Positions 35,416 to 45,202 of a DNA stretch of 64,000 nucleotides are shown piece after piece; positions within the stretch are counted from its first letter, which is position 1; the number at the start of each line of letters is the position of its first letter. The stretch spans positions 2,523,501-2,587,500 of the forward strand of contig NZ_JAAMTH010000001.1 of the NCBI RefSeq assembly GCF_018283455.1. Reading direction: 5' to 3'. This stretch comes from Planococcus sp. MSAK28401 (lineage in GTDB: Bacteria > Bacillota > Bacilli > Bacillales_A > Planococcaceae). The notes under the pieces were generated by a model. It was not told the DNA's origin. It did no database searches and saw only the letters and a list, made by a program, of their open reading frames with translations. Position numbers and translations under genes: made by a program.

Positions 35416-36552
35416 TCACATCCTATAGCTAACATCTATAAACCTTTTTTGTATATCAACTTCACTTACGAATATTTCTTCTAGGATTTGTATAAATCTT
35501 TCATCACTTCTGCCATCACCGAAATTAACAGGAAAATTACGAATATTTTCTAACTGACTAAAGGCATTTAAAATGCTACCTTTATCTTCCTTGACATGAA
35601 TAATGTGCTCTTCCCCACCAATAAGATACCTGCCACTTTGTCTAGTTCCTAGATCTATTGAAGGAACACCATATAAACCCGTTTCTCTGATTCCGGCGCT
35701 AGAATTTCCTATCATAAAATCACTATTTTTTAATAAAGTTAAAAAATATTCAAATTTCATAGATGGGAATATTTTAAAATTAGAATTGTTATCTAGCTTT
35801 TTATACTCTTCTAAAATAACTGAACTTCCAGCATCGTTATTAGGATAAATTACAACGTATTTTTTCTCTGATTCGATTAATGCATCCAATAACTCTTTAG
35901 TATTTGATGCTAAAAATTCTAGTTGAGTGGTTACGGGATGATACATCACTATTGCATAATTCTCGAAATCTATATCGTACTTGCTTTTTACTTCATCTAT
36001 AGAAGGCAAATTATCAGAAACCATAATATCCATGTCGGGTGAACCAATTATAAATATACTTTCTTCACTTTCCCCTAATTGAATGACACGATTCTTGGCT
36101 TCTTCATTACTTACAAAGTGAATATGAGAAAACTTGGTAATCGCATGTCTTATTGATTCGTCAATAGTACCTGAAACTTCTCCGCCTTCGATGTGAGCTA
36201 CCCTAATATTGTTAAAGGCACCGACTATAGCACCCGCTAAAGCCTCTAATCTATCTCCATGAATAACTATTAAATCCGGCTTATGTTCTTGTACGTAGTT
36301 ACTCAAGCCCGAAATCGTATTGCTCAAAGCAATATCCATGGTTGAATTATAATTTTGATTAATATAATGATACATATTTTTAAATCCATCTTTTTCTAAT
36401 TCTTTCCAGGTTGAACCATATTTTGACAACATATGCATACCTGTCACAAAAATATTCAACTCAAATAATTCATGAATCTCAACTTGCTTCATTAAAGACT
36501 TAATTTTTCCATAATCAGCTCTTGTACCTGTTAAAAATAATATCTTTTTCAT
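35416..36552 (-). CDS. neuC: UDP-N-acetylglucosamine 2-epimerase (hydrolysing)
   Basis: This 378-aa enzyme converts UDP-GlcNAc to ManNAc and UDP, the first step of sialic acid synthesis. Marks: T-G-T-R-A-D-Y-G-K near the start, V-I-H-G-D-R-L-E, A-H-I-E-G-G-E-V-S-G and the later G-N-S-S-A-G-I-R-E. The start M-K-K-I-L-F follows GGAG at 5 nt; a GTG five codons upstream overlaps the neuB stop but has no good site. Its place between neuB and neuA supports this over the WecB type. Hydrolysing epimerases for UDP-diNAcBac (legionaminic route) look similar. Confidence 0.9.
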   Translation of the reverse strand: MKKILFLTGTRADYGKIKSLMKQVEIHELFELNIFVTGMHMLSKYGSTWKELEKDGFKNMYHYINQNYNSTMDIALSNTISGLSNYVQEHKPDLIVIHGDRLEALAGAIVGAFNNIRVAHIEGGEVSGTIDESIRHAITKFSHIHFVSNEEAKNRVIQLGESEESIFIIGSPDMDIMVSDNLPSIDEVKSKYDIDFENYAIVMYHPVTTQLEFLASNTKELLDALIESEKKYVVIYPNNDAGSSVILEEYKKLDNNSNFKIFPSMKFEYFLTLLKNSDFMIGNSSAGIRETGLYGVPSIDLGTRQSGRYLIGGEEHIIHVKEDKGSILNAFSQLENIRNFPVNFGDGRSDERFIQILEEIFVSEVDIQKRFIDVSYRM

Positions 36553-36563
36553 GGCTTCTCCAT

Positions 36564-37619
36564 TCACTCTTCTATGTTATCCCACTTCAGATGTTCATCG
36601 GCTTCAATATCTATTGTTGCTTTCTTCCCAAGTAAAGTAGTATAGTGCTCTGCTTTGATTTCTCCAGTGCCTGGTCTTTTTGCCCAAATATTTTTTTCAC
36701 TTAATGTATCCCCTGCTTTAATATCTTGTATGGCCACAATTGTTGAAAATGCAAAGTCACTAGTTACCTTCTCTTCAGCCGCCGCTTCTTTCTTACCTCC
36801 ACGCATTTCTGCAATTTCCGCACTTCCCTGGATCAACTCTGATAAAGAAGTCGGATCCATAGAACAAACAATATCAGGGCCTGGGCGGTCCATCGAATCA
36901 GTAAAGTGTCTTTCTAATACCGACGCTCCTAAAGCTGTTGCCGCTAAGCACGCATTATTATTAATAGTATGATCGGATAACCCAATTACTGCATTTGGAA
37001 AGGTTTTCTGGAGTTCTTGCATACCACCCAATCTTACAAGTGAAGCAGGTGTTGGATAAATATTTGTGCAGTGCAACAAGCAATACTGAACATTATACTT
37101 TTCTAAAATTTCTACAGTTTTTCTGACGCTTTCAATATCATTCATACCGGTTGATACAATCATAGGTTTACCATAAGAAGCGATCAACTCAATTAATGGA
37201 TAGTTATTACATTCACCCGATCCAATTTTATAAGCTGAGACGCCCATTCTTTCCAACCTTTCAGCAGCAGCTCTAGAAAATGGAGTGCTCAGGAAAATCA
37301 TTCCTTTTGACTCAACATATTCTTTCAAAGTCGTTTCATCTTCTTCATTTAAGGCACATCTAGCCATTACGTCATAAATCGAAACATCGGTATTACCAGG
37401 AATAACATTTTTTGCACCTTTACTCATTTCGTCTTCAACTACATGTGTTTGGTGTTTGACTATTTCTGCTCCTGCATTGTGAGCAGCATCCACCATTTCT
37501 TTAGCAACGTTCAAATCTCCTTCATGATTTATACCTATTTCTGCAATAACTAATGGTTTGTAATCGACTCCTATTTTTCTATCTTTTATTTGAATCAATG
37601 GTTTTCTCATGATTTTCAT
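36564..37619 (-). CDS. neuB: N-acetylneuraminate synthase
   Basis: This 351-aa enzyme condenses ManNAc with phosphoenolpyruvate to make N-acetylneuraminic acid. The NeuB barrel is seen in [29 protein letters not shown] and G-L-S-D-H-T. A C-terminal SAF (antifreeze-like) domain (about 285-345; [14 protein letters not shown]) is present, as in true NeuB. The start M-K-I-M-R-K was chosen by AAGGA at 6 nt. It is 66 bp after the sialyltransferase gene. Confidence 0.93.
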   Translation of the reverse strand: MKIMRKPLIQIKDRKIGVDYKPLVIAEIGINHEGDLNVAKEMVDAAHNAGAEIVKHQTHVVEDEMSKGAKNVIPGNTDVSIYDVMARCALNEEDETTLKEYVESKGMIFLSTPFSRAAAERLERMGVSAYKIGSGECNNYPLIELIASYGKPMIVSTGMNDIESVRKTVEILEKYNVQYCLLHCTNIYPTPASLVRLGGMQELQKTFPNAVIGLSDHTINNNACLAATALGASVLERHFTDSMDRPGPDIVCSMDPTSLSELIQGSAEIAEMRGGKKEAAAEEKVTSDFAFSTIVAIQDIKAGDTLSEKNIWAKRPGTGEIKAEHYTTLLGKKATIDIEADEHLKWDNIEE

Positions 37620-37685
37620 TTCCCTTCCTTTTGATATCATTGTATTACTAAGAAGCTTTTAGATATTAATAAATAAAAAAATAAA

Positions 37686-38615
37686 TTAATTCATTTTTTT
37701 ATATGTACTGAAGAAATCGGGATATAACTGTATCTTTTCTGTTGCCTTTATATTGTCAATTACCCCACTACATACTGCTATTGCTTTATCGAAGTCAAGG
37801 TCTAGGTAATTCAACACTTCGCCCGGAAAATCTTTTTTTACTATAACAACGTCATCAAAATTATAGGTTGTTTTTTCTCTAGGGTGCTGTTTAAAGAAAA
37901 CTTTATAATTTTCACGGGTATATTTAGTGACTATATCACTATATAAACTAATTTTTTCCGTTTCAACGAGGTATCCATCTTCTGATAAAGGCTGAGTAAA
38001 TATAATTACCATCTTTTGTTCAGGGATGATTACTTTAAAATCTTCGAGCCCAAACAATTTAATAATTTTGTTTTTTTCGGTATCCTTTAAATCACTTAAT
38101 ACTAAGTTAGATATTTTCCAGTTCACAAATGAGGGGAATTTTTCAGGATAGGTTGCTAAAACTTGCTTGACATTATTATTCAACACAAAATCTTGCTTGC
38201 CAAATAGCATTAAATTAACAATGCTTTTAACGTATTTTTTTTTGGTTTTTACATCATTTTGGTATACGCCGTAATGTGTTGTGCCATCCTCTATTAAGTT
38301 AATACCTTTCTTTCTAAATACTCGGTAAAAATCATATTCTGGTTTTTTGTAAATAACCCAGTGAAAGAAGTATATTTCTTCATAGAAATTTGAATTTAAA
38401 ATTTCATTATAACTTTTCTTACTATTTGTAATTAACTCTAATTCAATACCTTCAAAAAGAACATTTATTTTACTTCTCATTTTTTTTATTTCTTCTGTTT
38501 TTAATTCTGAATCAACACAGATAATCGTTCCTTTACTTTCCGAGTTAATAAGAATATTTAAAGATATAAAAATATGATAATAGGATCTACACAAAAAAAG
38601 TTTTTTTTCACACAT
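37686..38615 (-). CDS. Putative sialyltransferase (GT52/polysialyltransferase-like)
   Basis: This 309-aa protein has the two short motifs shared by bacterial sialyltransferases of the GT52/GT38 type: E109-D110-G111 within L-I-E-D-G-T-T-H-Y, and H244-P245 within F-K-Q-H-P-R-E, with a serine in C-S-G-V-I-D at about 283. The position next to neuBCA supports transfer of sialic acid from CMP-sialic acid to the growing unit. The N-terminal half is a GT-B-type fold by eye. It has no signal or membrane segment. It overlaps the polymerase gene by 8 bp. Linkage and acceptor are not readable. Confidence 0.75.
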   Translation of the reverse strand: MCEKKLFLCRSYYHIFISLNILINSESKGTIICVDSELKTEEIKKMRSKINVLFEGIELELITNSKKSYNEILNSNFYEEIYFFHWVIYKKPEYDFYRVFRKKGINLIEDGTTHYGVYQNDVKTKKKYVKSIVNLMLFGKQDFVLNNNVKQVLATYPEKFPSFVNWKISNLVLSDLKDTEKNKIIKLFGLEDFKVIIPEQKMVIIFTQPLSEDGYLVETEKISLYSDIVTKYTRENYKVFFKQHPREKTTYNFDDVVIVKKDFPGEVLNYLDLDFDKAIAVCSGVIDNIKATEKIQLYPDFFSTYKKMN

Positions 38616-39792
38616 CTTGTTTTACTCCTTTATAAACTAGAAAACCGAGTAAAAATAAAAAAATAGGATTTGTTATTGTTAATCCATTTATACCCATTAT
38701 TATTAGTAAGATGATTAACTTATTACTGTTCTTATTATTTCTTAATATTGAATATATAAACGCATAGATTGGAAAGCATAATATCCCAAGTTCATATAAC
38801 AGACTTCCATGCATACTAACTATTTTGCCATTTGAATTTTCTAACCTCCATGCTGGTTCAATAAAAATACTTTTATTATTCAATACCTCATTCTTATAGT
38901 AATCTCCCCAAGTATGGATTCCATTTGGCAATAACAAATTTTCTAAGAAACCTTTAAGGGAAATATATAAATGTGCAAATCTAATATTTAGGCTAATATC
39001 TGATAAAAGTATTTTCAAAGGATCTTGAATTAAACTAAGTAGCATTAAAGATAATCTACTATCAACGTTAATATACAAAACTAATGTCGTAATTAGCACA
39101 CCCATTAAAAGAGTTGTAAGATACAAAATTAATTTTTTAAAATTAATCTGTTTAATTCCAAAGAGTAATAACACAAACATTGAATATATAAATCCAACCG
39201 CACTTTGAGAAAGTATTAATGATATTAAAATAGTAAAGTAAATATATTTCTTGTTTTTATCGTAGTTAATGAGTATAAGCATAATCGTCATTAGAATCAG
39301 AGTTATAGAAAAGTATGCTGGTTCATTTGAAAAAGAAATTACTCCTCTTCCTTCAGAAATTACATTTCTCATTTTCCAAGATGAAATAAAAGCAGGGTAA
39401 AATAACTGAGTTATTCCACCTAAAACCCATATAGCGTAAAACAATTTAATGGCTCTTTCCAAGTGTTTTTCACTAATACTTTTAAAAATTAAATACGCAG
39501 CTAAAGGCAGAAAAATTAAGTTTATGTACCCGTATACACCTCTTACAAAAGAGACGTTTTCACCATTATCATATATGTATAGAATTAATAAAAAAAATAT
39601 CACAACTACCATATAAAGCTGAAAATCCACAAAAAATTTGGGTATTTTTTTTCTTGTCATGGTTTCTATACCTATTATTAATAAGGCAAAGATTAATGAA
39701 TAAATTTGTGTGTCAGAGTTAGATCCAATTCCGAAAAAACGCAAATACGGAAAAAAAATGGAAATTAGAAATAAGTAGACTAGAACTTTCAT
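38608..39792 (-). CDS. Polysaccharide polymerase (Wzy-like)
   Basis: This 394-aa very hydrophobic protein has about ten membrane helices and one larger outside loop (about 268-320) with N-G-I-H-T-W-G, W-R-L-E-N-S-N-G and S-M-H-G-S-L-L-Y-E-L-G. This late-loop plan, with a following H-G-S-L-x-x-E-L-G, is that of O-antigen/capsule polymerases. Wzy proteins vary greatly in sequence, so the call rests on topology and on sitting between glycosyltransferase genes. Overlaps both neighbours (4 and 8 bp). Confidence 0.82.
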   Translation of the reverse strand: MKVLVYLFLISIFFPYLRFFGIGSNSDTQIYSLIFALLIIGIETMTRKKIPKFFVDFQLYMVVVIFFLLILYIYDNGENVSFVRGVYGYINLIFLPLAAYLIFKSISEKHLERAIKLFYAIWVLGGITQLFYPAFISSWKMRNVISEGRGVISFSNEPAYFSITLILMTIMLILINYDKNKKYIYFTILISLILSQSAVGFIYSMFVLLLFGIKQINFKKLILYLTTLLMGVLITTLVLYINVDSRLSLMLLSLIQDPLKILLSDISLNIRFAHLYISLKGFLENLLLPNGIHTWGDYYKNEVLNNKSIFIEPAWRLENSNGKIVSMHGSLLYELGILCFPIYAFIYSILRNNKNSNKLIILLIIMGINGLTITNPIFLFLLGFLVYKGVKQDV

Positions 39793-40592
39793 TTAACTAA
39801 TTTTCTTCTTTCACTTTTCTGCCCTACCAATTTTCTCAAAATGAATTTTCTAACTTTCCCTAACCATTCTGTACCTTCTAAATTATAAACATTTAATTCT
39901 TTTACTTTATTCGTTTTTTCCTCTAACCAAACGTTAAACAATCTCTCACTGATAAATCCGTAAATCCTCTGTTGATACTTGTCATATCCTGTCATATCAG
40001 TACGTTTTTCTAATTCGAATAAGATATTAAATAACCACTCTGAGTATTCGTCGAACCAACTTTTTTTCATTACAAACATATTATATAAATATATTTTCTT
40101 CCTATTTACTACCGTGTTAAAGCTGTCTGTATATGAAGGATAAATTTCTTCAATGATCTTTTTAGTTTCTTCAAGGTCTTTTATATAATGTGCATTACCG
40201 TAATGTGACCATACAGTTTCTATATAATAATTTCTTTTCACAGGCAAAATAACATCGAATTTTTTGCAATACTCCAAAATTTCTTCCTTATTCAATATCG
40301 TCTCTATTTTTTCTCTTTTTCCAAACAACCGCTTTAAAGTGTTTTGGGTTGTGAAATATCTCCTGTAGTGACTCATACCAATATACTCGCAATCAAGGTT
40401 TTTCCAAGCCCAGTAAAGTCCTGTTAGCTCACAGTAATTAGAATTTTTATTAGATATGTTTTCTCCTGTATTATCACCTTGGAACCCAATATCCTCTTTG
40501 CCTTCTTTACCTACATGTATGGGCAAGTATATATCATCCATAGGCATGGCATATTTTTTGTGCGTAGCTACTAATATTTTTATATCAGACAT
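39789..40592 (-). CDS. DUF4422 glycosyltransferase
   Basis: This 267-aa cytoplasmic protein opens with K-I-L-V-A-T-H-K-K and has the DUF4422 marks: I-G-F-Q-G-D-N-T-G-E-N-I-S near 36-46, N-Y-C-E-L-T-G-L-Y-W-A-W-K-N, S-H-Y-R-R-Y-F and H-Y-x-x-A/x-H-Y. Later comes N-M-F-V-M-K-K. DUF4422 proteins are capsular glycosyltransferases, with several known or proposed to transfer galactofuranose. The adjacent, overlapping glf gene makes that donor, so a Galf transferase is the likely role (inferred). The C-terminus is strongly basic. Confidence 0.88.
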   Translation of the reverse strand: MSDIKILVATHKKYAMPMDDIYLPIHVGKEGKEDIGFQGDNTGENISNKNSNYCELTGLYWAWKNLDCEYIGMSHYRRYFTTQNTLKRLFGKREKIETILNKEEILEYCKKFDVILPVKRNYYIETVWSHYGNAHYIKDLEETKKIIEEIYPSYTDSFNTVVNRKKIYLYNMFVMKKSWFDEYSEWLFNILFELEKRTDMTGYDKYQQRIYGFISERLFNVWLEEKTNKVKELNVYNLEGTEWLGKVRKFILRKLVGQKSERRKLVK

Positions 40593-41709
40593 TGTTTTTG
40601 AATTCCTTTTCTACTTGAGTTAAAGCAGCAGCAATTACCTGATGCATATCGTAATATTTATAAGTAGCTAATCTCCCACCGAACACTACGTTTTTCTCTA
40701 CGTCTGCGAGTGCTTTGTACTTTTTATATAGCAAACTGTTTTTATCGTCATTAATAGGGTAGTAGGGTTCTTGTCCCTTACTCCATTCGCTCGGATATTC
40801 TCTAGTTATTATTGTGGCTTCTTGATTGCCAAACTCAAAGTGCTTATGTTCAATAATTCTAGTGTATGGCGTTTCTCGATCTGTATAATTGACTACTGCA
40901 TTCCCTTGATAATTGGGGATATTCAACTTCTCACTATTAAATGTTAAACTTCTATATTCCAATTCACCAAATTGAAAATTGTAAAATTCATCTATCATTC
41001 CAGTAAATACAATCTTTTCTGCCTTTTCTTCGTAGAATTCTCTTTGTTCAAAAAAGTCAACTTCTAATTCAACTTCAATTCCCTCAAGCATTTTTTCGAT
41101 TATTTTAGTGTATCCTCCAACTGGGATACCTTGATATTTGTCATTAAAATAATTATTGTCATATGTGAACCGAACCGGCAAACGTTTGATAATAAAGTCT
41201 GGTAACTCAGTGGCTGGTCTTCCCCACTGTTTTTCAGTATAACCTTTAATTAGCTTTTCATATATATCAGTCCCAACAAGAGAAATTGCTTGCTCTTCTA
41301 AATTTTTTGGGTTTTCAATACCCGCATTTTTCTTTTGTAAGGCGATTTTCTCTTTCGCTTCACCCGGAGTAATTACTCCCCATAACTTATTAAAAGTATT
41401 CATGTTAAAAGGTAAATTATAAATTTCACCATTGTAGTTGGCAACTGGAGAATTCGTATATCTATTGAATTCCACAAAGCTATTTACATAATCCCAAATT
41501 TCTTTGTTATTGGTATGAAAAATATGTGCTCCGTATTTATGTACGTTGATTTCATCAACATTTTCAGTATATACATTTCCTCCAATATGTTCTCTCTTAT
41601 CAATTACAAGACTAGTTTTACCCCGTTTTTTAGCTTCATGTGCGAACACAGACCCAAACAGTCCAGCCCCTACTATTAAATAATCATATTTTTCTTTATT
41701 AACAACCAT
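40585..41709 (-). CDS. glf: UDP-galactopyranose mutase
   Basis: This 374-aa flavoprotein converts UDP-galactopyranose to UDP-galactofuranose. The FAD motif G-A-G-L-F-G-S-V lies at 13-20. Then come H-I-G-G-N-V-Y, H-K-Y-G-A-H-I-F-H-T, K-Q-W-G-R and P-V-R-F-T-Y-D-N-N-Y-F-N-D-K-Y-Q-G-I-P-x-G-G-Y, which are typical of bacterial Glf, and a C-terminal G-R-L-A-T-Y-K-Y-Y-D-M. Length is normal. It overlaps the DUF4422 gene by 8 bp. Confidence 0.97.
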   Translation of the reverse strand: MVVNKEKYDYLIVGAGLFGSVFAHEAKKRGKTSLVIDKREHIGGNVYTENVDEINVHKYGAHIFHTNNKEIWDYVNSFVEFNRYTNSPVANYNGEIYNLPFNMNTFNKLWGVITPGEAKEKIALQKKNAGIENPKNLEEQAISLVGTDIYEKLIKGYTEKQWGRPATELPDFIIKRLPVRFTYDNNYFNDKYQGIPVGGYTKIIEKMLEGIEVELEVDFFEQREFYEEKAEKIVFTGMIDEFYNFQFGELEYRSLTFNSEKLNIPNYQGNAVVNYTDRETPYTRIIEHKHFEFGNQEATIITREYPSEWSKGQEPYYPINDDKNSLLYKKYKALADVEKNVVFGGRLATYKYYDMHQVIAAALTQVEKEFKNNV

Positions 41710-41742
41710 CAGTGACCCTCTATTCTTCTTTTATTAAGTAAT

Positions 41743-42426
41743 TCAGTATGCACCTTTTCTCATTAACACTTGGATAACTGTTTTGAATAGAATTTTAATA
41801 TCCATCCAAAAAGATTGACTATACATATAATGCAATTCTATATCGACACGCTCTGGATAATTAATATTGCTTCTTCCGCATGTTTGCCAATGCCCTGTTA
41901 TTCCCGGTTTTGCAGATAAAAACAATTCTTTTTTTTCTTGATACTCATCTAATTCGACTTGCACAATGGGTCTTGGTCCAACCAGACTCATGTCCCCCTT
42001 TAGTACATTTAAAAACTGTGGCAACTCATCTAAACTCGTTTTTCTAATAAATCTACCAAAAGCAGTTATTCTCGGATCTTCTTCAGGCTCTAATTTATAA
42101 CTGCTATTTACATACTTTTCATATAATTTAATATCTTTTCTCAATACTTCTTCTGCGTTAGTAACCATTGAACGAAATTTATAGATATAAAAAACATTTC
42201 CTTTTTGCCCAATTCGCTCTTGTTTAAAAAACATTGGGCCTCTATTACTACCCACTGTATAAAAGAAAGATAAGGGAAGAATAACTATTAATAATACTAT
42301 TAATCCTACTATAGAACCGATAATATCAAGTGCACGCTTTGCTAAAATATACCAAATAGTAATATTGGCTAGTTCACTTTTTGGTTCTGAAGCGCTAAAT
42401 ATAATTCCAGATTCTTCTGTTCTCAA
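41743..42426 (-). CDS. Undecaprenyl-phosphate sugar phosphotransferase (capsule initiating enzyme)
   Basis: This 227-aa enzyme has one membrane helix (about 31-55) followed by the bacterial sugar-transferase domain. Marks: Q-E-R-I-G-Q-x-G, Y-K-F-R-S-M, R-K-T-S-L-D-E-L-P-Q-F-L-N-V-L-K-G-D-M-S and V-G-P-R-P, then P-G-I-T-G-x-W-Q. Length and lack of extra N-terminal helices put it with short WcaJ/PglC/CpsE-type transferases. It starts each repeat unit by loading a sugar-1-phosphate, perhaps Gal or Glc, on undecaprenyl phosphate. It lies 11 bp after galU. Confidence 0.95.
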   Translation of the reverse strand: MRTEESGIIFSASEPKSELANITIWYILAKRALDIIGSIVGLIVLLIVILPLSFFYTVGSNRGPMFFKQERIGQKGNVFYIYKFRSMVTNAEEVLRKDIKLYEKYVNSSYKLEPEEDPRITAFGRFIRKTSLDELPQFLNVLKGDMSLVGPRPIVQVELDEYQEKKELFLSAKPGITGHWQTCGRSNINYPERVDIELHYMYSQSFWMDIKILFKTVIQVLMRKGAY

Positions 42427-42437
42427 ATTTCTGCCCC

Positions 42438-43322
42438 CTATGCTAATTCTTTAGAGAATTCTTTTTTTAGTTCTTCAATAAAATTCAATAAATCATCTTT
42501 AATGACTGGGTCTTGTAAAGCAAATTCAATTGTTGTTTTTACAAATCCTAGCATCTCACCAACGTCATAACGCTTTCCTTCAAAATCATAAGCAAAAACA
42601 TTTTGTACTTCATTTAATTTTTGTATTGCGTCTGTTAATTGTATTTCTCCTCCTGCTCCCGTTTCTTGTTTGGCTAGAAGACCGAATATCTCAGGTGTCA
42701 AAATATACCGCCCCATAATAGCTAAATTGGAAGGGGCAGTTCCTTGTATAGGTTTTTCCACAAACTTATTTACTGAATATAATCTGCCATTTGACGAATT
42801 CGGTTCAATGATTCCGTATCGGTGAGTATCCTCAAATGGAACTGTTTGAACACCTATTACCGAGCTTTGTGTGCTTTCAAATTGTTCGATCAATTGCTTT
42901 AATCCAGGTTTTTCAGCTTGAACAATATCGTCTCCCAATAAAATAGCAAATGGCTCGTTGCCAATAAATTTTCTCGCGCTCCATACGGCATGCCCTAGCC
43001 CTTTGGGTTCTTTTTGACGAATATAATGGATTTCTACTTTTGATGTTTTTTGTACTTTTTCCAATAATTCTATTTTGCCTTTTTCAAGCAAATTCGCTTC
43101 AAGTTCAAAATTATTATCAAAGTGATCTTCAATCGCTCTTTTTCCTTTGCCAGTCACAATTATTATATCTTCAATTCCAGAAGCGACAGCTTCCTCGATT
43201 ATGTATTGTATTGTAGGTTTATCTAGGATGGGTAACATTTCTTTGGGCATTGCTTTAGTGGCGGGCAAGAATCTCGTCCCTAATCCGGCAGCGGGTATTA
43301 TTGCCTTGGTTACTTTTTTCAT
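42438..43322 (-). CDS. galU: UTP-glucose-1-phosphate uridylyltransferase
   Basis: This 294-aa enzyme makes UDP-glucose. The nucleotide site [19 protein letters not shown] and K-P-x-I-Q-Y-I-x-E-E-A lie at the N-terminus. [17 protein letters not shown] and F-V-E-K-P follow. Length is canonical for GalU/GtaB. It is preceded by 247 bp of AT-rich DNA that may carry an additional promoter, so the section from here downstream might be transcribed separately from capABC. Confidence 0.96.
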   Translation of the reverse strand: MKKVTKAIIPAAGLGTRFLPATKAMPKEMLPILDKPTIQYIIEEAVASGIEDIIIVTGKGKRAIEDHFDNNFELEANLLEKGKIELLEKVQKTSKVEIHYIRQKEPKGLGHAVWSARKFIGNEPFAILLGDDIVQAEKPGLKQLIEQFESTQSSVIGVQTVPFEDTHRYGIIEPNSSNGRLYSVNKFVEKPIQGTAPSNLAIMGRYILTPEIFGLLAKQETGAGGEIQLTDAIQKLNEVQNVFAYDFEGKRYDVGEMLGFVKTTIEFALQDPVIKDDLLNFIEELKKEFSKELA

Positions 43323-43569
43323 TAATTGATGGCCTCCAATGGTAGTTTATTTTTTAAATTTGTATATCAGTCAGTGCAGTAAGTATTACATAGATGACTC
43401 GCTTTATTTCAGTAAAAAAGTATTGAAAATACTAATAAAAACTATGAGTATACACCTTATTTCAATTAATACTTTATACTCTATTAATGGAAATACGTTG
43501 CTAATTTTAACATGTATTCCCGATTAAAGATAGAGTATAAATGTAAAATTAATACTATAATATTATTTT

Positions 43570-44337
43570 TTAAGCAAAGATATTCCACCACTTGCCCTTC
43601 TCTATGTCTTGTGGCTCAAGAACATATAAATCTTGATCTAGTAATATCCGGTCATTATTCTCTAATAGTATGTCAACCATAATGTGCCGTTTCTTTCTTT
43701 CAAGGACATCAAGCCCTGCATTAAAGTGAAATGGACGTACATCCTCACTGTGTACATCTGACCCATATATGTGAATTAGATTTGCATCGATAAGCTGAAG
43801 TGCCGTCTTTTGAATGCTTTTACCAAAACTGCCAGACAATGATCCGGCTGTTACTTGTGCCATTGCACCGTGGACCAGCAATTTTTTTAAGCGTTCAGGC
43901 TTTTGAATAATTCCTTGGTTGCGTTCTGCATGGGCAATAATTGGAATGTAACCTGAAGTGATCAATTGCTGAATGACTGGCACTGTATAAACAGGGATTC
44001 CGTTTGACGGAAGCTCGAGTAGAACATAGCGTGATTCCGCCAAAGTCAAGGCCTCGCCATTTGTGAGCCACTCTGGGAGCTTGTCCGATAAGCGACATTC
44101 CTGTCCGCTGTAGATTTCTAGCGGCAATTGCGCTTCTTTCACATAATCCTTCACTATTTTCAACTGTATTTGAAGTGCAGCTACATCAGTCTTGAAGTTA
44201 GGGTGATGTCCGTGTGGAGTAGCAATGATTCCAGTCAACTGCTCTTTGACAGCCATATCCAATAGCCGCTTCGTATGTTCCATTGTGGCTGGGCCATCGT
44301 CCAGCGCCGGTAAGATATGTGCATGCGTATCAATCAT
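43570..44337 (-). CDS. CpsB/CapC-type tyrosine-protein phosphatase
   Basis: This 255-aa metal-dependent phosphatase of the PHP fold removes phosphate from the tyrosine kinase encoded upstream. Metal-binding motifs are D-T-H-A-H-I-L-P with A-L-D-D-G-P near the start, A-T-P-H-G-H-H-P, a glutamate in S-G-Q-E-C, H-A-E-R-N and G-S-D-V-H-S. These match Bacillus YwqE and streptococcal CpsB. It lies third in the regulatory block capA-capB-capC and controls polymer length and export by the kinase cycle. Confidence 0.94.
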   Translation of the reverse strand: MIDTHAHILPALDDGPATMEHTKRLLDMAVKEQLTGIIATPHGHHPNFKTDVAALQIQLKIVKDYVKEAQLPLEIYSGQECRLSDKLPEWLTNGEALTLAESRYVLLELPSNGIPVYTVPVIQQLITSGYIPIIAHAERNQGIIQKPERLKKLLVHGAMAQVTAGSLSGSFGKSIQKTALQLIDANLIHIYGSDVHSEDVRPFHFNAGLDVLERKKRHIMVDILLENNDRILLDQDLYVLEPQDIEKGKWWNIFA

Positions 44338-44503
44338 TCGTGGTTCCCCCTATTATTAAACACTCATTTTCAGATCCAAGTATTTTTTTTTGTATTAAAG
44401 GAGTCTTATGTAAACTATTGTTTGCTAAATGAATGCCCAATAATACATTTTGAAAAAATTGGGTATCGGAATTAAAAGAAAAAGTAAAAGGGGATAGCCC
44501 CTT

Positions 44504-45202
44504 TTACTCAGCCGTGCCGTAGTATTGGTAATAATGGCTATCTTTTGCTAGCTCAAAATTGTTTAATACGGCGCCGATCAACTTGCTGTTAGATGCTTCA
44601 ATGGCTTCTTTTGCTTTAGCTGCCATTTCTTTGTCTGTGCTGCCAGAGTTAATGACTATAATCGCACCGTCACACTTGTTCGCCAACACCTGTCCGTCAG
44701 TTACTGACAGAACAGGCGGAGCATCGAAGATCACAACATCATATCGTTTTTTCAAATCCGCAATGAGCATCCCCATTGCGTTAGATGCCAATAGTTCTGC
44801 AGGGTTTGGCGGAATCGGCCCGCATGTCATCAAATCTAAGCGCTCAATCTTTGTTGGACGGATTGCATCTTCAACAGTTGTTTGACGCGTTAGAACATTG
44901 GATAAACCAATGGTGTTTGGCATATGGAATGTATAATGAGTTGTTGGCTTTCGCATGTCGCCATCGACAAGCAAGACATTTTTTCCTTCTTGTGCGAATA
45001 CCGTTGCTAAGTTCGCTGACGTTGTGGACTTTCCTTCGCCCGGTGCAGCAGATGTGATCACGATTGAGCGAAGCTCTTGATCTGGCGAAGCAAAGTTGAC
45101 ATTGGTCCGCAAGGTACGAAATTGTTCAGAGACGATTGAGCGAGGAGTCGTATGCGTAATGACTTTACGCGCGGTTTCCTGCAGCTGTTTCTTCTTGGCC
45201 AT
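44504..45202 (-). CDS. Tyrosine-protein kinase (CapB/YwqD/CpsD type)
   Basis: This 232-aa BY-kinase has Walker A A-P-G-E-G-K-S-T-T, Walker A' L-L-V-D-G-D-M-R-K-P and Walker B V-I-F-D-A-P-P. A C-terminal tyrosine cluster (H-Y-Y-Q-Y-Y-G) is the autophosphorylation site. The activating membrane partner is the CapA-like protein encoded just upstream; the two genes overlap by 38 bp. In Firmicutes this pair sets capsule chain length. The downstream phosphatase reverses the modification. Confidence 0.95.
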   Translation of the reverse strand: MAKKKQLQETARKVITHTTPRSIVSEQFRTLRTNVNFASPDQELRSIVITSAAPGEGKSTTSANLATVFAQEGKNVLLVDGDMRKPTTHYTFHMPNTIGLSNVLTRQTTVEDAIRPTKIERLDLMTCGPIPPNPAELLASNAMGMLIADLKKRYDVVIFDAPPVLSVTDGQVLANKCDGAIIVINSGSTDKEMAAKAKEAIEASNSKLIGAVLNNFELAKDSHYYQYYGTAE

